From Gammaproteobacteria bacterium (GTDB lineage Bacteria; Pseudomonadota; Gammaproteobacteria; Xanthomonadales; SZUA-36): 64,000 nucleotides of DNA. A model generated the notes under the pieces. That model had not been told where the DNA came from. It saw only the letters and a list, made by a program, of their open reading frames with translations, and ran no database searches. The DNA lies in the NCBI GenBank assembly GCA_024279945.1, contig JAJRRA010000049.1, positions 1 to 64,000 on the forward strand, in the 5' to 3' direction. The position numbers and the translations under genes were made by a program. Below are positions 1 to 9,321 of this stretch, in pieces; the stretch's first letter is position 1, and each line of letters starts with the position of its first letter.

Positions 1-1
1 C

Positions 2-139
2 ACAATTCTACAGATTCTGAGCCTGACTCTTTTCGAAAAAACTCCGTTAGAACAAATACTTACGAATTGCGATTACAAAACTGATGGGAACGATATGTGC
101 AACCAATTGAATTTGTTTGATAATTTAACGGGACAGTAG
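2..139 (+). mobile_element. IS4-family transposase, C-terminal fragment (cut by window start)
   Basis: Frame 2 is open from the first base and ends at TAG 137-139. It encodes about 45 residues beginning TILQILSLTLFEKTP and ending QLNLFDNLTGQ. This is the typical C-terminal tail of DDE transposases of the IS4 family, a leucine-rich stretch followed by a QLNLF-type end; the match is from memory of the family. The catalytic part would lie upstream of the window. The bases just after the stop (about 130-142) probably include the right inverted repeat, but the left end is not visible, so the element boundary cannot be fixed. It places mobile DNA next to the broken MauJ-like gene and the tRNA. Confidence 0.8.
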
Positions 140-195
140 TGGCATGATTTATTACTCCAATTCGACCCCAACAACTCGGAAGAAATAGCCAGATT

Positions 196-1017
196 ATGAT
201 GTGCTTTTTCACTGCCGCCGTCTCTGGAGACTTTCCGTGGCCCCGAGACGCAGTCAGTCTAAATTACAACGGAAATAATTACCTTTTGGTTCCACCTCGA
301 CTGGGTATTCTCCCGCAGATCGTGTTGGATTATGGAACGCCCAGACCAAGTAACGGATTTGCTGGCTATGATAAACAGAGGTCGATAATCAATTCGCTTC
401 TCAGTGCACTGGCATGGAGTGCGTCCTGTGGCCTCCATATTGAAGACGCAGTGGAATCTTCCAGACGAACCAATCTAATCTACTACGGCGGCCAAAGCCG
501 TATATGCCAACCGACTTCGGTAGGGTTGTGGCTAACTGTTCCTGAAAATGAAAGTCAGCGTAGAGCGCTTGCTATCTATAGGGAGGCGCAATGGATAGGC
601 CATAAGCTCCCTGCTGTGGCTATGCTTTGGTTTTTCAAAATTCTAGAAATCGCAGCAGGCGAGGGAAGAAGGAAGATGCTTGCCTTCTTACAAAGCTTGC
701 GACATGATTTGTTTGGAGATGCAGAGCTGCGAGCACGAGAAATAGAGAGCGCTGGCAGCCAGCTTGAAACTTATCTGTACGAACAGCGTTGATGCGCCAT
801 TGCACATGCTCATGATCCTGCCGACTATTCGCCCGATGACGCAGCACAGATTCGTAGTATAGGTGTTGACTTGTGCGTGATGATCCAATGCTCCGAACTG
901 ACCATCGAAAATCATCTTGGGGTACCGTCTATGATGGAGATGATCAGGAGAGGCCGAGATGCTGCCCACGATCAAAGCGCTGAAGGGTGGGTAATCGTGG
1001 ATAGAATCCAATCATGA
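196..1017 (+). pseudogene. MauJ-like protein gene interrupted by an in-frame TGA
   Basis: The 198-residue reading frame (196-789) stops at TGA 790-792. The same frame then continues for 74 more codons to TGA 1015-1017, starting CAIAHAHDPADYSPDD. In proteins annotated as methylamine utilization MauJ, an LY-x(3)-R-CA-[IV]-AHA segment is typical. Here it reads LYEQR-stop-CAIAHA, so the stop sits where an Arg is expected, and CGA to TGA would explain it by one C-to-T change. The function of the MauJ-like family is unknown, and members are common in accessory DNA. The start is uncertain: ATG at 196 or 199, with the frame open back to 148, so the 5' end may have been cut by the neighbouring IS. Alternatives are a sequencing error or readthrough. 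Confidence 0.7.
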
Positions 1018-1165
1018 AGGGGTATTGGCAACATCAAGTCACTTTTGCAAGCGCTTGCAAAAATAACAATCAGCCGCCTTCCAAAAGGAAATTCCCAATC
1101 GGTCCAGTTTCAGCGGCCGCTGCAGATACTGACGGTGTGTGGGATACAACCCATTCGCTCCAAAA

Positions 1166-1209
1166 CTGTAACCCATGTGCTCGGAATAAACTGTTACCTA
1201 TGTGCCAAG
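1166..1209. repeat. Two imperfect 19-bp direct repeats, probable mobile-element debris
   Basis: The sequences at 1166-1184 (CTGTAACCCATGTGCTCGG) and 1191-1209 (CTGTTACCTATGTGCCAAG) agree at 14 of 19 positions and are spaced 25 bp apart. Similar short repeats occur at the ends of some insertion sequences, but no transposase frame lies beside them. With the IS fragment upstream and the tRNA downstream, they suggest decayed mobile DNA. The rest of 1018-1226 holds no convincing gene. Confidence 0.35.
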
Positions 1210-1226
1210 AAAGCACCTGAAAATAC

Positions 1227-1303
1227 TGGTGGTGATGGGTGGACTTGAACCACCGACCTCAGCATTATGAATGCCGCGCTCTAACCAGCTGAGCTACATC
1301 ACC
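1227..1303 (-). tRNA. tRNA-Met (anticodon CAU), CCA encoded
   Basis: Read on the minus strand, it folds as a full cloverleaf. The 7-bp acceptor stem GGTGATG/CATCACC is followed by discriminator A and an encoded CCA. The D arm is GCTC/GAGC. The anticodon arm CGGCA/TGCTG has one G-T pair and loop TTCATAA. The T arm is GGTGG/CCACC with loop TTCAAGT. The anticodon is CAU. The body resembles elongator tRNA-Met rather than initiator, since there is no mismatch at the acceptor end; a lysidine-modified tRNA-Ile(CAU) cannot be fully excluded. The 3' end faces the IS/pseudogene region, the usual geometry for island insertion at a tRNA. Confidence 0.95.
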
Positions 1304-1399
1304 ATTTTGGGCCTGCGTGCTTCGCTTGTGTGCCAAGGGAAGCGGGGCGCAAATTTTCTATTCCCCGGCAGCGAATGTCAACCCGCAAATGCCCGAAAT

Positions 1400-2335
1400 T
1401 CAAGAAAAATGGTAAGCATAGGCCGCAAAGAAGCGGTCTTTGATCTCGTCCAGGGTCGGATTGTGGTTCTGGCAGCCCTGGTGGGCTATCTTGATGGCGC
1501 CCATCACCGAGCCAATCCGGCACATGGTAATCAGGTCGATGTCGTTCAGCAGACCGTACAGCAGGCCGGCGCGGAAGGCGTCGCCACAACCGGTCGGGTC
1601 CTGGATGTCATCGGCTTTTACCACAGCGACTTCCTGTTCGCCTTTCCTGGTCCGGATCAGAGATCCTTCCGGGCCGCGGGTTACGATCAGGGCTTCGACC
1701 TGTTTTGCTATGGTCTCCCCGTCCTGGCCGGTACGTTCCTTGAGTAACTGGAACTCATAATCGTTGACCACCACGTAGCGGGCTTCCCGGATAAATTGGG
1801 CCAGTTCTTCACCGTTGAACATGGTCATGCCCTGTCCCGGATCAAAGATATGCGGAATACCCTGTTCAACGAAGTCCCGGCTGTGCTGGATCATGCCCAG
1901 TTTACTGTCCGGTGCAACGATGCCAATGCGGATGCCTTGCGTATTTTTCACTTTATTCAGGTAGCTGTGTTGCATGGCTCCGGGATGGAATGCGGTGATC
2001 TGGTTATCGTCAATGTCGGTGGTGATAAAGGCCTGGGGTGTAAATTCACCCTTCATGTGCCGCACGTAGCGCCGGGCAATGCCCAGTGCGTCCAGGTGTT
2101 TTTTGTACGGAGTGAAGTCATCGCCCACGGTGGCCATGGGAAAGGGTTCGCTGCCGAGCAGTTTCAGGTTATAGGAGATATTGCCGGCTACGCCGCCAAA
2201 CTCCCGGCGCATTTCAGGGACCAGGAAGGCCACATTCAGGATGTGCACCTTATCCGGAAGAATGTGCTTTCTGAACTGGTCGGGGAACACCATGATGGTG
2301 TCATAGGCCAGTGAGCCACAGATAAGTGCGGACAT
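1400..2335 (-). CDS. PfkB/ribokinase-family carbohydrate or nucleoside kinase
   Basis: This 311-residue protein has the PfkB signatures. N-terminal ICGSLAYDTIM is followed by a conserved GGVAGN sugar-binding segment near residue 48. C-terminal DPTGCGDAFRAG near residue 247 carries the catalytic Asp and the anion hole. Family members phosphorylate sugars or nucleosides with ATP in the cytoplasm, and this subgroup is often annotated as adenosine kinase-like, so the substrate is not settled. It stands alone between the tRNA and the divergent mre operon. Its start codon shares a 263-bp upstream region with mreB. Confidence 0.85.
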   Translation of the reverse strand: MSALICGSLAYDTIMVFPDQFRKHILPDKVHILNVAFLVPEMRREFGGVAGNISYNLKLLGSEPFPMATVGDDFTPYKKHLDALGIARRYVRHMKGEFTPQAFITTDIDDNQITAFHPGAMQHSYLNKVKNTQGIRIGIVAPDSKLGMIQHSRDFVEQGIPHIFDPGQGMTMFNGEELAQFIREARYVVVNDYEFQLLKERTGQDGETIAKQVEALIVTRGPEGSLIRTRKGEQEVAVVKADDIQDPTGCGDAFRAGLLYGLLNDIDLITMCRIGSVMGAIKIAHQGCQNHNPTLDEIKDRFFAAYAYHFS

Positions 2336-2423
2336 GTTTTCCTCGTTAGCTGATATACAATCGTGCGCAGTGTACTGGATTTGGCCAAAGACAGGGGAAT
2401 TGTCATGTCTTTCTGCTGGTCAG

Positions 2424-3648
<1,225 letters not shown>

Positions 3649-3654
3649 GCCTGT

Positions 3655-3715
3655 GAGCGATGATGCCTTATCAGGGTCGGCCCCAAGGGGCCTGTAATAA
3701 TCGCTCGCAAGCGAG
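3655..3715 (+). promoter_or_regulatory. Structured mreB-mreC intercistronic region with competing hairpins
   Basis: GAGCGAT (3655-3661) can pair with ATCGCTC (3700-3706), enclosing a GGCCCC/GGGGCC stem (3679-3692). Part of the same 3' arm can instead form CTCG-CAAG-CGAG (3704-3715). The two folds are mutually exclusive. No U-tract follows directly, so a plain intrinsic terminator is unlikely. An RNA-processing site, an attenuator or a stabilising 3' structure for mreB mRNA would fit. Confidence 0.45.
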
Positions 3716-3751
3716 TTCATACGGATTTAACAGACTCTATCAGGTTGAATT

Positions 3752-4768
3752 TTGGTAACAGGAAGCTCCGGGGCAGACACCACATTTTTTGGGCCGGTGG
3801 CCCAGACGGCGCGGTTGATGCTCTATGGCCTGGTCGCTGTGGTGTTGATGGCAATGGATCAGCGCGGTCATTATGTGCCGAAAATTCGCAGCATGGCCCT
3901 GTACCTGGTTGAACCGGTTTACCACGTTGTGGACTGGCCCGCCCGTGCTGCGAGAAACGTGTTCGGGCAGTTCCAGTCCCATCGCTCGCTGCGACATGAT
4001 AATGAATCCCTCAAACAACAACTGCTCCGTCAAAAAGGCGCATTACAGCGCTTTGCAGCCCTGACCGAGGAAAACCGAAGGCTTCGCGCTCTGATAGACG
4101 GTGCGGACGGGCAAACGTTTGAGTTCCAGTTTGCCGAACTGGTTGGGGTAGATCTTGATCCCTTTTCTCACAAAGTCGTGGTCAATCGGGGCGCACTGGA
4201 TGGTGTGCAGTCCGGACAGGCGGTAATCGATGGCGCCGGAGTGATGGGCCAGGTTGAAGAGGTTCAACCCCATTTCTCCACTATTCGTTTGATTTCCGAT
4301 CCCAATCACGCTTTGCCGGTCCAGATCAATCGAACCGGCTTGCGCACGGTTGCCTTTGGTTCAGGTGAAACCGCTGCGCTCAAGATGCCCGGCGTTCCCC
4401 GTCAGGCCGATGTCCGCGAAGGTGACCTGGTTGTCACCTCTGGCCTGGGAAATCGTTTTCCGGGCGGGTACCCGGTGGCTGTCATCAGCCGTATCAACCG
4501 GCACGAAGGGCAGACATTCGTAGTGGTGGAGGCCATGCCGCTGGCCGCACTGGACCGGGCCAGGGAAGTCCTCCTGATCAACACACCGGATACAGCGCAG
4601 GAAGAAGCGCCTGATAACGTAGATTTGGTCGAAAAGAGCGCGCTTCAGCAGGATGCGCTTGATGAGGAAACCGTTGAGGGGGAAACGGTTGAGGGGGAAA
4701 CAGTCAACAAGGATATTATTGACGAGAACGTCATGGGGCAGGATCTTGAAGGGGAGGACGGAGAGTGA
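3752..4768 (+). CDS. mreC: Rod shape-determining protein MreC
   Basis: MreC is a bitopic inner-membrane protein whose periplasmic part binds and activates PBP2. One membrane segment (LMLYGLVAVVLMAMD, about 22-36) is followed by a coiled coil (about 75-112, rich in NESLKQQLL and EENRRLRALI) and then the beta domains with VVTSGLGNRFPGGYPV. The start is a TTG at 3752; the next ATG (3818) would remove conserved residues before the membrane helix, so TTG is preferred. The C-terminal tail of about 60 residues is very acidic and contains a 15-bp direct repeat (4667-4710) encoding GETVEGETV, an addition to the usual family length. Confidence 0.93.
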   Translation: MVTGSSGADTTFFGPVAQTARLMLYGLVAVVLMAMDQRGHYVPKIRSMALYLVEPVYHVVDWPARAARNVFGQFQSHRSLRHDNESLKQQLLRQKGALQRFAALTEENRRLRALIDGADGQTFEFQFAELVGVDLDPFSHKVVVNRGALDGVQSGQAVIDGAGVMGQVEEVQPHFSTIRLISDPNHALPVQINRTGLRTVAFGSGETAALKMPGVPRQADVREGDLVVTSGLGNRFPGGYPVAVISRINRHEGQTFVVVEAMPLAALDRAREVLLINTPDTAQEEAPDNVDLVEKSALQQDALDEETVEGETVEGETVNKDIIDENVMGQDLEGEDGE

Positions 4769-5262
4769 ATCGTCGGCGCGATCGTCCCGGTGTGCTTGTT
4801 GCAACCCTGCTTGCTGCCATCGTGCTCACGCTGATTGCCCTGCCGCCGGCACTGGATGGCTTGCGTCCCTACTGGGTGGCGCTGGTGCTGATTTACTGGT
4901 GCCTTGAGACACAGGGCCTGATCACACTGGGATTGGCTTTCAGTATCGGTTTGTTGCTCGATTTGCTGACCGGGAGCCTGCTGGGCTTGCACGCACTCAG
5001 TCTGGTCATCCTGGTTTACCTGGTCACTCGATTCAGGGCGAGATTGCGGTTTTTCCCCACCTGGCAACAGGCGCTTTCCGTGTTCGCACTGCTGTTGAAT
5101 GACCGCATCATCCTGCTGTGGATTCTCAGTCTGCGTGGCGACCCCTTGCCCTCGCTTGGCTTTTGGTTGCCGCCCATCGTGGGGACCTTGTTGTGGCTCC
5201 CGGTTTTCCTCTTGCTTGATCGGTTCAGGGGCAATATGCGCCGTCGCGCAGCCGCCCGGTGA
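4765..5262 (+). CDS. mreD: Rod shape-determining protein MreD
   Basis: This 165-residue integral membrane protein, with five or six hydrophobic helices, matches MreD in length and in the GLAFSIGLLLDLLTGSLLG segment (about 54-72). MreD works with MreC and RodA/PBP2 in the elongasome. The ATG overlaps the mreC stop by 4 bases (ATGA), a sign of translational coupling. The C-terminal end, after the last helix, is basic (MRRRAAAR). Confidence 0.92.
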   Translation: MNRRRDRPGVLVATLLAAIVLTLIALPPALDGLRPYWVALVLIYWCLETQGLITLGLAFSIGLLLDLLTGSLLGLHALSLVILVYLVTRFRARLRFFPTWQQALSVFALLLNDRIILLWILSLRGDPLPSLGFWLPPIVGTLLWLPVFLLLDRFRGNMRRRAAAR

Positions 5263-5269
5263 TTGTGCA

Positions 5270-7153
5270 GTGAGCCACAGACTCGGCAAGAGAATATTGG
5301 GAAAGTCCAGTCAGCCGTTGAAAGACCAGGCACTGGAAGGCAGCGGCTTTGCTCGCCGGGCAATGATCTCTTTCGCGCTGGTGCTGGTGGCAATCGTTCT
5401 GTTGAGTCTGCGTTATGTTTACCTGCAGGTCATCAGCCATGATGAGTTTACTACCCGGTCGATCAACAATCGCGTACGGGTGGTTCCCGTTGCCCCCAAC
5501 CGGGGTTTGATCTACGACCGGCGGGGGCGCCCCATTGCGCAGAACCTGCCTGCCTATCGCCTGGAGTTGATACCGGAGAAAGTTGAAAACCCGCAAGAGA
5601 CCATTCTGGCGCTGGGTGAATTCATCGATTTTCCGGATGACGTGGTGGAAAGGTTCCAGCGGGCACGGAAGCAACGCCGGGTGTTTGACAGTGTGCCGCT
5701 CAAGTTCAGTCTCAGCGGGGAGGAGGTGGCCCGGTTCGTGGTGGACCGCCACCGCTTTCCCGGCGTTGATGTCGTTCCCTATCTTGCCCGCTACTACCCT
5801 TACGGTGAATTGCTCACCCATGTTCTGGGTTACGTGGGGCGACTGGATGAGAATGATCTGCAGCGTGTTGACGCCGGCAACTACCGTGGCACGACCCACA
5901 TCGGTAAAACCGGAATTGAGCGCTACTATGAACATGAACTCCATGGTGTCAGCGGTGTTGAAAAAATTGAGACCAATGTGCAGGGTCGCAGGCTCCGGGT
6001 GCTGGATCGCCAGGACCCGGTTCATGGCGATGATCTGATCCTGTCACTGGACGTGCTGGTGCAGCAGGCAGCCTGGGACGCCCTGGGCGATCGGGCTGGA
6101 GCCGTGGTGGCGATTGATCCGAACGACGGTTCCGTGCTGGCCATGGTCAGCAAACCGGCTTTCGATGCCAATGCTTTCGTGCGTGGCATCAGCGGTAAGG
6201 ACTACCGGGCCATTCTCAATGCACCGAACCGGCCCCTGTTTAACCGGGCGCTCCAGGGGGGCTATGGGCCGGGTTCCACGATCAAACCCTTCGTCGGGCT
6301 GGCGGGTCTGGAACTGGGCGTGGTGACACCGGAAAAACGGGTGTTTTCTACTGGAAAATTTTTTCTGCCGGGCCAGGAACGCCCGTATCATGACTGGAAA
6401 CCCGGTGGTCACGGATGGGTCGACATCTATGGCGCTCTGGAGCAATCGGTGAACACTTATTTCTACCAGTTGTCGCTGGACATGGGGATAGACAGGATGC
6501 ATGACTACCTGTCCCGGTTCGGGTTTGGCAGCAGGACCGGCCTGGATTTGCTGGGTGAGAACCCCGGCGTCCTGCCGTCGCGGCAATGGAAGCGGGGCCG
6601 GTACGGACAGCCATGGTATCCGGGTGAAACAATCATTGCCGGCATCGGCCAGGGTTTCAATGTCGCCACACCCCTGCAATTGGCCAACGCGCTGGCAACG
6701 CTGGTCAACGGCGGCACCCGGTTTGCCCCGAGGCTTCTGTTCGCAGCGAAAAGTGCCGGTGATGGACAGGCGCAAAGACGCCACGCCCCGGTCGTGCAGC
6801 AGGTCCCGGTTAAGGATCCGGCTAACTGGGATGTTGTGCGTGAAGGAATGAGACGGGTGGTGCATGGTGTGAAAGGAACCGCTCGCGCCATCCGGCCGGA
6901 ATCAGGCTTTCAGATTGCGGGCAAGAGTGGTACCGCGCAGGTAGTGGCACAGGTGGACGGGGAGAAACAGAATGCCAGGACAACATCCCGGAGGTTACGT
7001 CATCATGCCCTGTTCATCGCGTATGCTCCTTTTCGCAATCCGGGAATTGTGGTCGCGGTGGTTGTCGAGCACGGGGGTGGGGGTTCCGCAGAGGCGGCGC
7101 CTGTGGCGCGAGCCGTAATCGATTCCTGGTTGAATCAGGAACCTTTGAGATGA
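5270..7153 (+). CDS. mrdA: Penicillin-binding protein 2 (elongation transpeptidase)
   Basis: PBP2 is the class B transpeptidase that cross-links peptidoglycan during elongation with RodA. The GTG at 5270, 7 bases after mreD, gives a 627-residue protein. It has one membrane anchor (about 33-55), a dimerisation/pedestal domain, and the transpeptidase motifs: GPGSTIKPF with the active Ser near 334, SVNTYF near 392 and KSGTAQ near 550. The frame extends further upstream inside mreD, but that part does not look like PBP2, so the GTG start is preferred. It overlaps rodA by 4 bases. Confidence 0.96.
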   Translation: MSHRLGKRILGKSSQPLKDQALEGSGFARRAMISFALVLVAIVLLSLRYVYLQVISHDEFTTRSINNRVRVVPVAPNRGLIYDRRGRPIAQNLPAYRLELIPEKVENPQETILALGEFIDFPDDVVERFQRARKQRRVFDSVPLKFSLSGEEVARFVVDRHRFPGVDVVPYLARYYPYGELLTHVLGYVGRLDENDLQRVDAGNYRGTTHIGKTGIERYYEHELHGVSGVEKIETNVQGRRLRVLDRQDPVHGDDLILSLDVLVQQAAWDALGDRAGAVVAIDPNDGSVLAMVSKPAFDANAFVRGISGKDYRAILNAPNRPLFNRALQGGYGPGSTIKPFVGLAGLELGVVTPEKRVFSTGKFFLPGQERPYHDWKPGGHGWVDIYGALEQSVNTYFYQLSLDMGIDRMHDYLSRFGFGSRTGLDLLGENPGVLPSRQWKRGRYGQPWYPGETIIAGIGQGFNVATPLQLANALATLVNGGTRFAPRLLFAAKSAGDGQAQRRHAPVVQQVPVKDPANWDVVREGMRRVVHGVKGTARAIRPESGFQIAGKSGTAQVVAQVDGEKQNARTTSRRLRHHALFIAYAPFRNPGIVVAVVVEHGGGGSAEAAPVARAVIDSWLNQEPLR

Positions 7154-8241
7154 AGCGCGTTCTGCCAGGTTGGGTCAAGTGGCCACGGCTGGATTTTCCG
7201 TTGTTGGTTTCCCTGCTGCTGTTGATGGGTTTCGGCCTGTTGGTTTTGTACAGTGCTTCGGGGCAGGATATGTCAGTCGTTTACCGCCAGGCTATCCGCC
7301 TTGCGGTCGGTCTTGCGGTCATGTTGTTGCTCAGCCAGGTTCCGCCGCACATTCTCCGGCTGTGGACGCCCTGGCTGTATTCGCTCGGCATGGTTCTCCT
7401 GCTAGCGACCTGGTTTTTCGGGGTGGGAAGGAGCACCAGTCGCTGGCTGGATCTCGGTCTGTTCCGTTTTCAGCCGTCAGAGATTATGAAACTGGGCATT
7501 CCGATGATGGTGGCCTGGTATCTGCATCCCCGCAGATTGCCGCCCGATCTGCTTAACATGCTGGTATCAATTGCCATTGTGCTGGCTCCCGTGCTGTTGA
7601 TTGCCCAGCAGCCGGATCTGGGGACCTCGTTGCTGGTGGCGGCAAGCGGCGGCTTGACGCTTTTCCTGGCTGGAATGCGCTGGCGTTTCATCCTGGTGGC
7701 GGCGGGACTGGCCGCTGCGGCAGCACCTGCGTTGTGGTTCGTCATGCATGAATACCAGCGCAACCGGGTGCGGACCTTTCTGGACCCTGAGTCCGATCCA
7801 CTGGGGAGCGGCTGGAATATCATCCAGTCGAAAATTGCGGTCGGCTCAGGTGGCATACTGGGCAAGGGCTGGCTGAATGGCACTCAATCAAATCTTGAAT
7901 TCATACCCGAGCGCCACACGGATTTCATTCTGGCGGTACTCTCCGAAGAATTTGGCCTGGTGGGTGTTCTCGCGCTGTTCACAGTCTATGTTTATATCAC
8001 GGGCCGGGGTCTGTATATTGCCAGCAATGCGAGAAACACTTATGCACGTTTGCTGGCCGGCAGTTTGAGCCTGACCTTCTTTGTCTACGTGCTGGTCAAT
8101 GGTGGAATGGTGTCAGGGACGCTACCGGTGGTGGGTGTTCCCTTACCCCTGGTCAGCTACGGCGGAACATCCATCGTGACACTTTTGGCCGGTTTCGGCA
8201 TATTAATGTCCATTTATGGTCACCGGAATTTCATACGTTAG
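7150..8241 (+). CDS. rodA: Peptidoglycan glycosyltransferase RodA (SEDS family)
   Basis: RodA polymerises lipid II into glycan strands together with PBP2. The 363-residue protein is almost wholly hydrophobic with about ten helices. It carries the SEDS hallmarks: FQPSEIMKLGIPM near 108, the extracytoplasmic loop GTQSNLEFIPERHTDFIL near 243-260 with the conserved Glu/Asp, and PLPLVSYGGTS near the C-terminus. It overlaps the PBP2 stop by 4 bases and is followed by a 99-base gap before mltB. Confidence 0.97.
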   Translation: MKRVLPGWVKWPRLDFPLLVSLLLLMGFGLLVLYSASGQDMSVVYRQAIRLAVGLAVMLLLSQVPPHILRLWTPWLYSLGMVLLLATWFFGVGRSTSRWLDLGLFRFQPSEIMKLGIPMMVAWYLHPRRLPPDLLNMLVSIAIVLAPVLLIAQQPDLGTSLLVAASGGLTLFLAGMRWRFILVAAGLAAAAAPALWFVMHEYQRNRVRTFLDPESDPLGSGWNIIQSKIAVGSGGILGKGWLNGTQSNLEFIPERHTDFILAVLSEEFGLVGVLALFTVYVYITGRGLYIASNARNTYARLLAGSLSLTFFVYVLVNGGMVSGTLPVVGVPLPLVSYGGTSIVTLLAGFGILMSIYGHRNFIR

Positions 8242-8340
8242 CGGCCTGGGAACTCAGCTTAATATTAGGGCTTGATAATACGGCCTGAGGAAAATCAGAT
8301 TAAAATGCAGAATACTGTGCTTGAAGGAACACTATTGTTT

Positions 8341-9321
8341 ATGAAACGGACTCTCGCCCTGGCTCTGGTTATGATACTGAGCACTTCCTGCCTGGCTCAG
8401 CAGCATCCGGGTGCCGAAGAATTTGCGGCAAAAGTTGCCCTTGAAAGTGACCTGGACAAGCAAGAAGTTTTGCGGTTGCTGCAGGGCGCACGCTTCAAGC
8501 AATCCATTGTTGATGCAATGACCCGTCCGGCAGAGGGCAAGCCCTGGCACATGTACCGGCCGATTTTCATTACCGACAAGCGCATCAACGGGGGAGTGGC
8601 ATTCTGGCGGGAGCACGAGGAGTTGATCAACAAGGCGGCAGAGCGGTTTGGCGTTGATCCCCAGATCATTGTGGCGATTATTGGTGTGGAAACATTCTAT
8701 GGCCGCATTACCGGCAGCTACCGTGTTTTGGACGCGCTGACCACCTTGTCTTTCTACTATCCGGATACGGGCAATGACCGCTCCAGTTTTTTCTCCCGTG
8801 AGTTGATGAATTTTATCCTTCTGGGGGAGGAAGAAGGCCTGCCGCTGACAGATGTGAAGGGATCCTATGCGGGCGCCATGGGACTGGGTCAGTTCATGCC
8901 CAGCAGCTACCGTGAATACGCGGTGGACCTCGATGGTGACGGACGCCGTGACCTGTGGAGTTCCATGGATGATGTGATCGGGAGCGTGGCCAACTACCTG
9001 CACCGCCATGGTTGGCAGTACGGTAAACCCGTCACTTTCCCAGCCAGAGTTCGCGATGACGCCAATATGGATTTGGTATCCAGGCGTGATTTCAAGGTGA
9101 AAATGACGGTCGATGAACTGGCGGCAGGCGGTTTTGAGTCCACGGTGCCCGTTAGTGGAGATAGCCTGGCTGCCGTGGCACGCCTGGAAGAAGCGGATGG
9201 GATGAGTTACTGGCTCACCTTCAAGAATTTCTACGTCATTACGCGCTACAATCGCAGCCCGCTGTATGCCATGGCGGTGTTTGAGCTGAGCGAAGCGCTT
9301 AAAGCAGGGCTTGAAGGCTAA
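8341..9321 (+). CDS. mltB: Membrane/periplasmic lytic murein transglycosylase B
   Basis: MltB cleaves the MurNAc-GlcNAc bond, giving 1,6-anhydro ends. IIGVETFYGRITG near residue 115 holds the catalytic Glu, followed by LDALTTLSFYYP and GAMGLGQFMPSSYREYAVD, all typical of the family. The ATG at 8341 starts a clear signal sequence (MKRTLALALVMILSTSCLAQ). An earlier in-frame ATG (8272) would bury it, so 8341 is preferred. The Cys lies in a poor lipobox (STSC), so cleavage by signal peptidase I after CLA is also possible. The stop overlaps the rlpA start by one base. Confidence 0.95.
   Translation: MKRTLALALVMILSTSCLAQQHPGAEEFAAKVALESDLDKQEVLRLLQGARFKQSIVDAMTRPAEGKPWHMYRPIFITDKRINGGVAFWREHEELINKAAERFGVDPQIIVAIIGVETFYGRITGSYRVLDALTTLSFYYPDTGNDRSSFFSRELMNFILLGEEEGLPLTDVKGSYAGAMGLGQFMPSSYREYAVDLDGDGRRDLWSSMDDVIGSVANYLHRHGWQYGKPVTFPARVRDDANMDLVSRRDFKVKMTVDELAAGGFESTVPVSGDSLAAVARLEEADGMSYWLTFKNFYVITRYNRSPLYAMAVFELSEALKAGLEG

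Noticed and set aside
790-792. Alternative genetic code (TGA or TAG read as sense)
   Set aside because: Both TGA and TAG end many intact genes in the window (for example mreB with TAG, PBP2 with TGA), so the two interruptions are local.
5099-5269. Upstream extension of PBP2 to ATG 5099
   Set aside because: The extension lies inside mreD, is Cys-rich and unlike PBP2; the GTG at 5270 fits.
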